From Xestospongia muta (lineage: Eukaryota; Porifera; Demospongiae; Haplosclerida; Petrosiidae): DNA of 64,000 nucleotides. The notes under the pieces were generated by a model. The model was given only the letters and a program-made list of their open reading frames with translations. It made no database searches and was not told the DNA's origin. Positions 1 through 24,391 of this stretch are shown here, one piece after another. The DNA is taken from NCBI GenBank assembly GCA_963693285.1, contig OY848920.1, positions 10,538,182-10,602,181 of the forward strand. Direction: 5' to 3'. Position 1 is the first letter of the stretch. Each line of letters starts with the position of its first letter. Made by a program: the position numbers and the translations under genes.

Positions 1-2489
1 ATTATTATGTTATTGATATATCTCTTTAGCTGACATCGGCATATATCCTCACATGAACTATACTGATATTACTGCTACTGAAGGAGATACTAACGTTTCC
101 TTTGCCTTTGACATTTACATTGAGAAGGAGAAGCTTGCTGAACCTACTGTTCAAGAATCGTTGTATCACGTTATAAATGATATGAAGACACCTATTAACG
201 TTATGACTGACATCAGACCACCCAAGTTTCCGTCATGTGATCAACCTGATTCTACTTCATGTCAATGTACCATGGATAGAGAATTTGCTCACGTCTACAG
301 TGTCATGTTAACAAACCTCACCACTGCTGATGACGGAGTGTATTTATTAGAAGTAACAACTGGTAGTCGAAATTTTTCTGCTTCAATTACATTATCAGGT
401 AAGATATTTAGTATAACTTTAACAATAATTATTATTAATTTTATATATTTTCTAGTTATACCATCAACTACCACTTCAACATCCACAACTATTATATCAA
501 TTCCATCAATAATAACATCGCAGACTATATCAACATCACCATCACTGTCACCTTCACCATCTTCATCCTCCACACCAATAGGTAACACACCTATATATAC
601 ACACACATTATACTTGTACATAATAATAATATACATGTCTTGTGTATTGACCATCTGCCACACACATTCCTCAAATGTCGGTGGTTGCTAAGGAGTTAAG
701 CCTGCCTATGCAAGCCTTAGGCCCTAATTACATACCAAATATGGTCATAGAGTACTTAGTGACATGTTGTGCAATATATAATATTAATGTCATTAAATAT
801 ATAATGGCTCCCTTTTTTTCTAACAGTAACTTCAACAACAACTGATCCCACCACCACCAGCATACCACCAGGTGTGTAGTTGTAGTGTCAGCATTAGTTA
901 ATTATAATTTAATTATTCATTAAATATTTCAGAGATGATGTAAGATTTATACTTTATAGAGAGTATTAATAGTTTACCAGGTGGCTTTGAGCTGTAATAA
1001 CACTCTTAAATGACACCTCCCCTTTTTATGTTCCCTGGTCTAGAAAAATTAGGGAATTTTTCTTATCTTTATAAGAAACCTTTAAATGTCTGATTTGTTA
1101 TGTTAGTTTCTTTTCTCTCTCTTATACTAGTAGTCTACATTGCAATTGGCATATTAGGAGGTGTGGTTGTGATTGTGGTCATTATTATTTTCATAATGCT
1201 GGCATTATTACAATTTTATCGAAACAAAAAAAGGCGAAATACCCCTAATAACAACATGGAGGATGGAATTCCATTGAAGAATGGTGATCATGCTGTTAGC
1301 AATGGACATCGTCCTGGTAAGTATATTACTCGTATTTTGTGTATCACTCCTTAAGTCAGTATCACATGATGAACTGATCATGCAGTAAAGCATGATGTTG
1401 ACAGTTATTTCAATAGATAAATTAATGCTACTTCAGACTATTGACATCATTGACATCATTTCATTGAAAGTTTAGCATTTTATTTTATTCCCCTTTTTTC
1501 TATAGCCCCCACAATTACTCCTCGTACTGGCAGTGTTAGTTCAGAACGACCTCTAGTTCAAAGTGGTTCATCTTGTAAGTATATATTTGCCTTATCAGCA
1601 TTATTTTACTCCAATAAATGTGTTTGTGTATATAACATGTGGTCATATCATATTGTCTCTCCATTGTATAGCTAACGTCAGCACTCCTACTACTAAAGCA
1701 CCATCAGATTGTAAGTAAACAACTAAAACTATCTAATTCCTTTCTCTGTTACTACTAGATACTGCTGTATTCTGTGATAAAGAACACAGAAGTATAGGGA
1801 GAATGTGGAAAGATAAACATGGTGAAGCTATTCATATAGTGAAGGATATTGATGAAATAATTGATGCTTTACAAGATCTTCATTGTGTTGAAATTCTTAT
1901 GTATGGTAAGATAACAGGTGACTTGTCGAAAGAGTTAATAAGTCGAGGTATTCCCAATGATCGCAGCAAACTGAAATGGTGGCAGTTTGTTGATAAAGAT
2001 CGGACACCAGATCATACGATAGAAATCAATGGTTTTAGAGTCATACAAGTTGAAGGAGATCCTAATGACTTTGATACTCATCAGTTAGGGATCTTAAAGT
2101 CCGAATATCCAGTATTACAACACTCGACACAAGGTCCCAAAAAGCAAAGAAAGCCCTATAGAGGAGGACTAGAGGCGACAGATTACCCTCAAGGCAGTCC
2201 ACAGAGAATTCATCATCCTCCGTCGGTACAGACATCAACTCCTCAAGCTAAACCAGAAAATAACGGAGAAATTGTACATTTTCTAAAGCATGCCAATGTT
2301 TTATTAGAAAAAATTGCAGGTAATACTGAAAAAGCAACTGACTTACAAAAAGAACAACTTGAAGTCAGTAAAGAAACCAGAGATTTACAACAAGAAGGAA
2401 TTGTTATAGCAAGTGAACAATTAGCACATCAAGAAGCAACTGATGTTGTCGCAGAAGTAGAAAAATCACCTGAAGACACCGTAGTATGA
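1..2489 (+). CDS. Immunoglobulin-like single-pass receptor, 3' part of gene
   Basis: Multi-exon gene whose 5' end lies outside the window. The first visible exon (about 30-398, after a tctctttag acceptor) encodes an Ig-like ectodomain; TADDGVYLLEV resembles the end of an Ig V-type fold, but the usual Cys after Tyr is absent. Short Ser/Thr/Pro-rich exons follow (about 456-581 and 827-871), a likely glycosylated stalk. The exon at about 1129-1315 holds a strong membrane segment (GILGGVVVIVVIIIFIMLAL) and a basic stop-transfer KKRR. Two small tail exons (1505-1574, 1672-1711) lead to a last exon from about 1757 with a cytoplasmic region of about 240 residues. It carries a charged coiled-coil stretch near the C-terminus (TEKATDLQKEQLEVSKETRD) and stops at 2489. 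I recognise no family for the cytoplasmic domain. Likely a cell-surface recognition or adhesion receptor, inferred from layout only. Confidence 0.65.
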
Positions 2490-2863
2490 CACATACACGC
2501 ACACACATACATACATACATATAATGTTGTCTCAGACCACATCCATATCTCCACATTCCAGACCTTATCACATCTTCTCTCTCTTTGTCTCTCTCTGTCA
2601 CTTTGACTTTCATTAAATGGAATACATGAATTCGTATTTTTGTACATTTTCTATTGTACTTTTAGCACTTGTTTTCAATTGAAAATTAACTCCTCGTTAC
2701 TTGTTCGTTATTTTTGTTTTTTTCTCATTCAATTTGTTATCATTAACAGGTATTCAATTAATATGAATTAGTATTCATCACCAAATAATAATTTTACTGA
2801 GACTTAATTAATTAATATCTATGAATATTAATGAGATAATCATGTGCAACTCCATCTTCAATA
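2490..2863. other. Spacer between receptor gene and ATM
   Basis: AT-rich stretch with short CA and CT-rich runs just after the receptor stop codon (about 2490-2600). It probably holds the receptor 3' UTR and the ATM promoter. I see no further gene in it. Confidence 0.5.
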
Positions 2864-16206
<13,343 letters not shown>

Positions 16207-16518
16207 CTTATTATGACAATAATTTTTAGTGTGTTTAGTTAAAGGATAAATTGAACCTGTGTAGTAGTACAAATAATTAAACATGACTTAAAGGTGCATG
16301 CGACATATACTGTTGTATACAAAGATATACAAAGATATACTGATGTATACAAAGATATACTGGTGTATACAAAGATGTACAACACAATAAAAGAAATATG
16401 AATATACGAATCATTTAAAAGAACAAAAAATATAAGAAGTGTTTACAAGGTTATGAGAAAAAAATTATTGATTGGATTAAAAATGACAGAAAAATCAATA
16501 ACAGAGTCTGTTACTTTT
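16207..16518. repeat. Convergent 3' intergenic region of ATM and TULP4 with short tandem repeat
   Basis: About 310 bases separate the two stop codons of these convergent genes. At about 16,312-16,384 there are roughly three units built from TATACAAAGATATACTG. The rest is AT-rich and probably holds both 3' UTRs. Confidence 0.65.
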
Positions 16519-19500
16519 TTATACAAGATTAGCAAGTGCTGTAGCAAAGGCTTGTATTGGAGTGAATGGAGCTTGAAAATCTAATATAAAACTGCCGTTT
16601 TCTATCCTTCCAAACTGAAGGACCTATTATTATAAGAGAGAGAGAGAGAGAGAGGTGAATGACCTGTTTACAATTTGTCAGTTAGTATTATAACTTGATA
16701 GTTTAGACTAGAAGCAAGATGTTGAAGCCAATATTATCTCTTTCCCATGAACCACATCAAACTATATTGTGTGTAGGTTTACTTACTCTATATAACACCC
16801 ACTAGTTATGATATAATTATATATGTACACAGCAATACATTCAGATTGACTACTCTATTCAGCTAGTATGGGAACATATTAACATGAATAGCCCACTTTG
16901 TCCTTGAATATATATACTAGTGTTGTCATAGTTATATAGTGAAGCCAGCGATAAGGACAATATAAGGACACTACAAGGACGGGTGACATTCTTTAGAGCC
17001 AATATCACCAAAACAAGCCATGTAGTACACACTATATCACATACACATTATCCTTGTTAGGGTATTATCTTTACTATAAACATGATATATTCATGTACCT
17101 GCTCTGATTCCATCTCAAGTTGAAAGTTTTTAGCAGATTTGGTTGTGACTCGGCCTCCAAAGTCAAGTTGATAGATCATATGTTGTTCGTTCCACGTTGG
17201 TGTTTTACTGTGTATTACCAATGGAGTTGAAGGACTTGAAGGTCTTGGAGCATGAATCCTAGAATCGGTTGTTTGGCGAGTTTCCGCTAATTCTTCTAAT
17301 GAGCTGAGACTATCAAGAGATAGATCAGATTCCAAAAAACCACTAGTATCGTTCGATACGACATCTTCAGATTCAGAATCAATACCAGAATCATCTTCAG
17401 TTACTGGTAGATGAACAATGACCTTTCGAGGTTGTATATGTAAAAAGGATGTTTTTATCGTAATGCTACCTTGATCATTAGGCAACAAAGGGTTAAGATT
17501 TGATATACGAAATTTAGATGCAATAATGTGAGAACTGACTTCAGCCAAGTGTCTGGAAGAAGACAGGTTACCGTGATTTGATGACTGTCCTTCTATAGTA
17601 CTTGTACTGTTGATGTTACGAGGTGTTTCTCCCTCATCTTCTTTGCATGCCAATTGAATACCAGATTCAGTGTTGAGTGAATTATGAGAATCAGGATTAT
17701 CAGCATTGACACAACGTAATGGTGAATGTGTCCCGTGACCACTCTCTCCTAACTCTAGAGTAGATTCTTGGGGTGTGGCCTCTGGGAGAGTTCGAGGTGT
17801 GTGAGGTAAAGTATCTGAACATGAAAACGAAGACGGTAGAGATATTGTAAAACTAGGTCGAATTTTACTGTTTCTACGTGAGGCTTCTAATATCGGTACA
17901 AGCGTTCCTAGATGTTCTACGTAGAGCGTGTACTGAGATGGGTGTCTAGTGGCACGTTGAGTTATAGTATTGGGTGAAAGATTTGTAGCATTTGAAGGGA
18001 TAAGAGTGCAATATATACGATGTGTTGGGGGAGGAGGATGAGAGACGTAGTCAAGTAGATTGTTATCTCTTGGTACATGACCCTATGTACAAAAAATAAT
18101 AAATGGTTTTAACGTCAACAGTCTGTGTTAAGTTTATATAACTAATATAGACTTCACAACTAAAATGACACGTTAACTATGTAATTTGATATCATAGCTG
18201 TAGTAAAAACCTGCACACATATGTAGACATCAAATGTTATGATCAGTTGTTATTAATGTCTGCTATACAATTACTTAGATTATATAATGTTTTCTAAATA
18301 CCAAAGATTCTTCACACTAAGGATTGGTCAACACATGTTAAATGAAGTATGAAAACCAATAGACATTGTCCAAAAAACCTTGTCAATAGATATGATTAGT
18401 CCCAATAGAAAGTTTTGACAGACAAAGGAGGTTTGAGGTTGGTCTAGTGGCTGCCCTAGCAACAGCTGGTTTTGATGGCCCACACAAAAGCTTGAAGCCA
18501 TAATAAAGTTATTCATATTTTAAAGCAGTCCCTTAACATTATGTCAACATACTCTGATGTCAACTTGGCATGTTATCTAGTTCCTGACAAGACTGTCAAC
18601 ATCAAATTAATGATGCATATTACAACTTTACTTCAATATTATTGCCAAAATTATTAATAATGTAATAATATAACATACTTTTATTATACCAGACATGGTC
18701 ATTTGTAGCAAACACAAAAGAGCTTCTATTTAACCTACAAAACTAAGTGCTCAGGCCTACTACTATCAAATTACACAACCTTTACATGCAAAAACATTTA
18801 TCATGCTATGCAGTCAATGTCAAAATGAATAACTCACTCAAGAAATATTTGTTTACCTTGATAATTGATGAGAAGGTCTCAGCAATGCCAAATTTAAATC
18901 GTGTCGGTAACAACAAGTCAAAACTTGCTTCTTTGTTATTAAGTCCGGCAGCAATAACAGATTTTGTTAAGTCTTGTAAAGTCGGTATTGATCTTTGAAT
19001 ATTAATAGTATGTAAGAAGGTTGTGGTAGCTACAAACAGTTTAGTGTCTTCATGAGCCCAGCCAATGGCAGTCACTGGGTCCTACAATACACACAGGGAG
19101 AGGTAAGTCAGATGTTAAAATAACCACATGAAATGATTTTAGAATTTGCAGGACAGGTCCAAAAGACTTTCATCTAATCAGATCAAGGCATGACATGACT
19201 ACTATAAAGGCTTGTTGCCATAAGGAACCACAAATGTAATTACTCTAGTCTAAAGAGTGACATAATATGATATGTAGGTCAAAGCTGTTGGTCATACTTC
19301 ATCCTGACTCACAGGATATAGAGACCTTTAACTGATTTCAATAACAACTAGGAACTAATGAGCTCACATCATACAGACAAAGTTGAACCAACAACAACAT
19401 GATTGCTACTATATGATAAAATGTACTTTAAACTACACATTACATTTCTTAGAATAACTAGTACATTAAAACAGTGTGTGCCACTAAATTGAACACCTGA

Positions 19501-20813
19501 TGTTCCCTATCTACACAGATGGTAATTTAGTACATCAAAGAACAAATTTACTACTACATCAAGAAATAATTACTAGTTTCATTGTTGTCTCCAGACTATT
19601 ATTAATCGTTATATCAACTATTATAAATCCATTTCATTTTCATTCTAATACACACATACACACGCCCAAACCACACAAGCTAAGGAGGACACCACAGCTG
19701 TACAATGGTGGGTGTGGATTTACCTTTGTATCCAGTGGTAGTGTGAAGAGTAGTTGACCTGATGGTTGAAAGAAACGAACTGTTGAAATCCCTTGACTTT
19801 TACGAAGACCTGATACAGCAAGAATTGATCCATCATCACTCCAGACCATTTTTCCATCAATTAATCCAGTTCTTATAATGGTGGCTTGTTGATCACCACA
19901 GGAATTCATTAATACAACTTTTCCATTCCGCAAATAAAGAGACAAACGAACATTTTGTTTATCTTCATTGCCCTCTAATATTCCAGCTGATGACAGGGGC
20001 TTTTCTTTAATTGTTTCTTCACCTGGTACACGTACCCATTGTAAACCTATAATACCTATACCAGGTAACACTTCAGTAGTAGATACTAATGAACCATTAC
20101 TGAAGGCATCTAACTCAATGAGTTCACCAATACTACTACCAACCACAATACGTGAATCATCAGGACTCCATGTTGAACTTAACAGACGAGATGGTTGAGT
20201 ATGATTAGAGGGTGTGGTTACAAAAGAACCAATGTTTAATTGACGAGCCCATATTCTTCTTCCAAATGCTGTACCAACTAGTACGTAGCCATCAACATAT
20301 GTAATGAGGACTTTAGATCCATCATGACTCCATTGGAAGTCACTTATTTGACTACCGCGATTATTAACGAGTTCCATTATAGATCGGCCATTATGATTTC
20401 TCCACACAATAACTGTTCCTGATGAGTCACAAGTTGCTATCTTGTCTAATAAAGGATTCCAGCGTACAATTGTTACCTAAAGATGAGTAAGTTATAATAA
20501 GACATTATATATAAAAAGATGGTATGAGAACGTATTGTAATTAGATATCTCTTTGTATAATTATAGTTACCTCATGAGAGTGTTCTCTAAAGTTGAAGTT
20601 TCTACGCATTCCTTGTCTATTAAGAGTTAGTTCGGGTTGTTCATCACTTGCTGGTAAATCTATGTCTTCTGCTAACTCGGTGAACGTCACACCAACTGTG
20701 TTAGCGGAGTTACCAAGAGCCAACCATCCATATTTCAGGTTCCCCTTCCACGATAAACACTGAACAGTCGCATCCAACTTTACCGGCGAACTGCGATCGA
20801 ACGTAGCATACAT
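16519..20813 (-). CDS. TULP4: Tubby-like protein 4 (WD40 plus SOCS-box/tubby family)
   Basis: Five exons on the minus strand: about 20,813-20,572, 20,476-19,724, 19,081-18,857, 18,082-17,099 and 16,623-16,519. The N-terminus starts MYATFD and has WD-like repeats with SHEV, then NRGSQISDFQWSHDGSKVLI and SDDGSILAVSG, in the same order and spacing as TULP4. Exon 4 has CTLIPSN and YTLYVEHLGTLVPILEASR, matching the conserved centre of TULP4, then a low-complexity acidic and Ser-rich stretch. The end carries the split tubby signature: PTWNEQHMIYQLDFGGRVT, SAKNFQLEMESEQ, and VLQFGRIENGSFILDFQ with terminal FATALANLV. TULP4 is thought to act as a substrate receptor of a Cullin-RING ligase and may bind phosphoinositides. 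The protein is shorter than the vertebrate form because the Pro-rich central region is reduced. It converges with ATM. Confidence 0.9.
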
Positions 20814-21983
20814 TATCTCGGTAGTTTCGTCTAGGAGCTTCGCTCGGTAACAATATCACAATCGCTTCAACAGAAGTGGCAGTAACTTTTTTTACTCAAT
20901 CAATAGCGCTATCGTCTCTTCAAATTGTACTTTATACCTCAAGGAAGTTGTCTACATATTTGTGGTTAGAACAGACTTAATAGCCCAACCCACCATTGTG
21001 TATATACTAGACATCTATACTTCAGCTGTGACTGGGTATTGTTAGTGTTAATAGAGCTATTGACTGGCACCATTTATCACATATGACTGGTTTGCAAACA
21101 GTCTGTACATGTAAATGAGTTGATCAAAAGCACAACCCTAGCCAGATATATTAACACTTCACTTAAAATGTTATTTTATGAATTAACAAGTTATTTCATA
21201 AATAGAGTGTGGAATATTAGGAATTCATTGTGTTACAATGTGTGTGAAACTAAAGAGACAACGTGATAAAGTAGTTAGTTTTAAATGAACAGAACCACTT
21301 CAAACAAAGTTTGCTTTGAAACACAATCACTACTGAACATAGTAACCTTATAATAATAGCATGGACTCATCTAGTCATTAAAGAAATGAATCAATTGGCT
21401 ATTCTCAAGATGATAACATCAAGTGTATCATATCTCAAACATATGTTTCATGGAGGAGGACTATATTAATATAATACAGTTACTAGTACACGTAATGGTA
21501 ATATCATAGAGTGTACCTAGAATATACTAGTACATGTAGTGGTAATATCATAGAGTGTTCTTAGAATATACTAGTACATGTAGTTGTAATATCATAGCAT
21601 GTTCCTAGTATTATTATAGTGATAATATCAGTGTTATGTTAATTTCATAATATATAATTATTCTATACAAGGATTATGCCTTATTAAATGTAAAGGGTTT
21701 TATATTATTACTAAGTAATGTAATTATATTGTTTATCCCCATGACACAAAGAATACACAATGGTCATTTATAGTCTTAATGTAAAAATGTTTCTTATAAT
21801 ATTTTGAGAAATTATTTGAGGACATGACTATATTTGGACAGTGTTAATAAAACAAGCATCATTTCACTTTAACATTGACAGCATGTATCTATGAGACACT
21901 TAAATAATGTGTTAACTTAGATCAAAAGACTTCCTAAGTAAATAGATACATATTAAAAATAACAGCGATATTTGTATTAAAGT
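20814..21983. other. Intergenic region upstream of TULP4, with a 44-bp tandem repeat
   Basis: About 1.2 kb without a recognisable gene on either strand. It holds the TULP4 promoter next to the start codon and the 3' region of the next minus-strand gene. Three tandem units of 44 bases (ACTAGTACATGTAGTGG, then TAATATCATAGAGTGTTCCT) lie at 21,481-21,605. Otherwise unremarkable AT-rich sequence. Confidence 0.6.
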
Positions 21984-22855
21984 TCAAAGTATTGTACAAC
22001 AGACAACATCGTAATCAGACTCTCCAGGTTGTTGAACATATTGTTGATTGACTGCAATGCCTAAATTGAAAGAGATAACACTTCATTAAAACAAAATGTC
22101 TCACATACCTCCTCCATCTGTTGAAGTTTGTCCAGGCATAGGTTGTCCTTGAGGAGGAGGGTATATTCCACCAGGTTGTGGAGGTGGATATCCTTGCCCA
22201 GGAATTGGTTCCCCTTGAGGAGGTGGGTATCCTTGCCCAGGAATTGGTTGGCCTTGAGGTGGTGGGTATACTTCCCCAGGAGGATATACTTGTCCAATTC
22301 CATATGGGGGAGGAGGTTGGTCTGATGGGGGATATCCTGGATAAGGAGCATTAGGATAGGGTGGCTATGAGATAATAATAGCATCATTTGTTATTATTAT
22401 AATAAATGATTACTTGTGGAGGATATGGTTGAATTGGTGGTTGGTTAGGATTTGTGGGTGGAGCTCCTTGTACTACTATTGTCTGTGGAGGAGGTGGTTG
22501 CTGACCTATACTTACATTTTTAAAAATGGCAACAAAGTGTGAGCAGACTAACTTGCAGCAGCTACTGTAGCTGCTCCAACGACTGCAGCAGTTCCAATTG
22601 GAATACGGCGTCTTCTACGAAACAGACCCCACCCAAATACCAATCTTGGGCCTGTTAATAGTATTGCAATATTTATCAGTGGGTGTATTCATATATAGTA
22701 CCATGATGATAACGATGATGATGATGATGATGAAAACCATGATGTCCATGGTGACCATGGTGGAAACCATGGTGACCATGGTGACCACGGTGATGGTGAT
22801 GGTGATGGTGATGTCTTCTGTGGCCCCCAGCACGTCTTCCACCTCTTCGAGGCAT
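21984..22855 (-). CDS. His-rich/Pro-rich protein with C-terminal CaaX box
   Basis: Five-exon minus-strand gene. Exon 1 (from 22,855) encodes MPRRGGRRAGGHRR followed by a block of about 40 residues made largely of His and Gly. Exon 2 encodes PRLVFGWGLFRRRRR and an Ala-rich hydrophobic stretch (IGTAAVVGAATVAAA). Exons 3 and 4 are Pro-rich with repeated YPPPQG(Q/E)PIPGQG units and PPPPYGIG, of the kind bound by WW, EVH1 or SH3 domains. The last exon ends YDVVCCTIL and stop (21,984-21,986). Cys-Thr-Ile-Leu at the very end fits a CaaX box with Leu, predicting geranylgeranylation, and the Cys before it could be palmitoylated. I recognise no named family. It is probably a peripheral membrane protein with metal-binding or scaffold character; function unknown. 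Its start lies 193 bases from that of RPF2 in divergent orientation. Confidence 0.7.
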
Positions 22856-23048
22856 CTCAAGTGAAATTGCTGAGAGTATAAACAATAATTTATGAAAGGG
22901 TGGAGTTAAGAATACGGAAGTATACGAATTCGTGTTACGCAAAATGTTTTGAAATTTCTATAGGAATCCAATGGGCAAAATTTTATTAGCCACTCTCTTC
23001 CGTTAATCTCCGTTCCCAAACCGTGCTGTATATCCCACGTGTTGAAAG

Positions 23049-24370
23049 ATGCAGACGATAGTGTAAGTTGTTAATATTCCGTACTATGTTTGTCATTTAT
23101 TTCTCTTTGTAGTAAACCTAAGAATCAAAAAGCTAGAAGAGCTTTAGAATATAAAGCTCCTAAATTAATTGAAAACTGTAAAACAGCCATGTTTATTCGT
23201 GGTAGTCGTTCTAGTCAACTTGTTACTCAAACGTTGGTTGATTTGGTCAGTAGATACATATGATCTATATTATTATATAAGTTTACTTAGAATAAACTAA
23301 AGAAACCTTATGCTGTGTCTTATAAGAGGTAATGTTATTTTATTAAATCTAAATATAATTTTAATTGTAGGAAAAACTCAATACGTCCATTTGAAGATAC
23401 TACATCTTTGGTAACTTGTCTATGTATTCATGTACTTACGTATATATCCATTTATTGCAGGAGTTCTTTAGTCAAAAATGTGATGCGTCTTTATTTGTGT
23501 TTGGTTCACATAATAAGAAACGCCCACATAATTTAGTATTTGGTATAAATAATATATTATTACTAAAATTATTATATTATAGGGAGACTTTATGATGGCC
23601 ATATTTTAGACATGATAGAAGTTGGTATAGAACATTATATTCCTCTTTCATCATTCACAGTTAGTGTAATTAATAAATATAATTATTGTAATATTGCTGA
23701 TAATAATAGTCTAATAAATGTGATATTGGAGCCAAACCTTGCCTAATATTTGCTGGAGATTTATTCGAAACTGATGCTGAGTATATTAGACTAAAGAATG
23801 TCCTCATTGGTAATTATATTAATAGAATATATTAATATTTGTTTGTGTTCTAGATATTTTTCATGGTGTTGATGTTGATAAAGTTGTTTTAACTGGTTTA
23901 CAACATGTTATATGTGTTACTGCTATAGAAGGAAAGATATATTTTAGAGTTTATTGGTAAGACAGAGTACAAGAACTACAGTTATGTTCTTTCTTTAGTA
24001 TTTGTCTTAAAAAGTCTGGCAGTAAAATACCTCGAGTAGAACTACAAGAAATGGGGCCATCTCTAGATTTAGTGTTAAGACGGACTCAATTAGCTGCCCC
24101 AGACCTTTTAAAAACTGCATTGAAACGACCTCAAACTATGAAAGTAAGTATTATTTTTCTTATAATCATACTATTATTTTATATTGGTAGGCTAAAAGTC
24201 ATAAAAATGTGAGCGTCGATCCGTTTGGTAGTAAACTAGGTCACATTCATATGACCAGACAAGATATGAGTAAATTACAATTACGTAAAGTGAAAGGATT
24301 GAAAAGAAGTCGAGATGTCACAACAACTAATGATAATGAACCAGTAAAGAAAAAAAGACTGAATGTTTAA
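23049..24370 (+). CDS. RPF2: Ribosome production factor 2, Brix-domain protein
   Basis: Multi-exon plus-strand gene. The start exon gives MQTIV and joins KPKNQKARRALEYKAPK, as in RPF2. The Brix domain shows NSIRPFEDTTSLEFFSQKCD, GSHNKKRPHNLVFGRLYDGH, MIEVGIEHYIPL, IFAGDLFETDAEY and KSGSKIPRVELQEMGPSLDL, all diagnostic of RPF2 rather than the other Brix paralogues (Brix1, IMP4, RPF1, PPAN). The C-terminus is basic (VKGLKRSR, PVKKKRLNV), a likely nucleolar targeting tail. RPF2 with RRS1 brings the 5S RNP (5S rRNA, RPL5, RPL11) into pre-60S ribosomes in the nucleolus. Length agrees with the family. Its stop codon is only 21 bases from that of the convergent HTH-SLED gene. Confidence 0.95.
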
Positions 24371-24391
24371 AATTTAGTTAGACATGTGGTT

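Noticed and set aside
295..663. Minus-strand ORF rich in Asp and Val over the receptor stalk
   Set aside because: It is the antisense of the Thr/Ser-rich stalk exon and its introns and has no independent support.
2429..2647. Cys-rich minus-strand ORFs after the receptor gene
   Set aside because: They arise from CA and CT-rich simple sequence in the 3' UTR.
22128..22864. Arg- and Met-rich ORFs opposite the His/Pro-rich gene
   Set aside because: Antisense shadows of His and Pro codon repeats; the minus-strand gene has proper splice sites and a sensible C-terminus.
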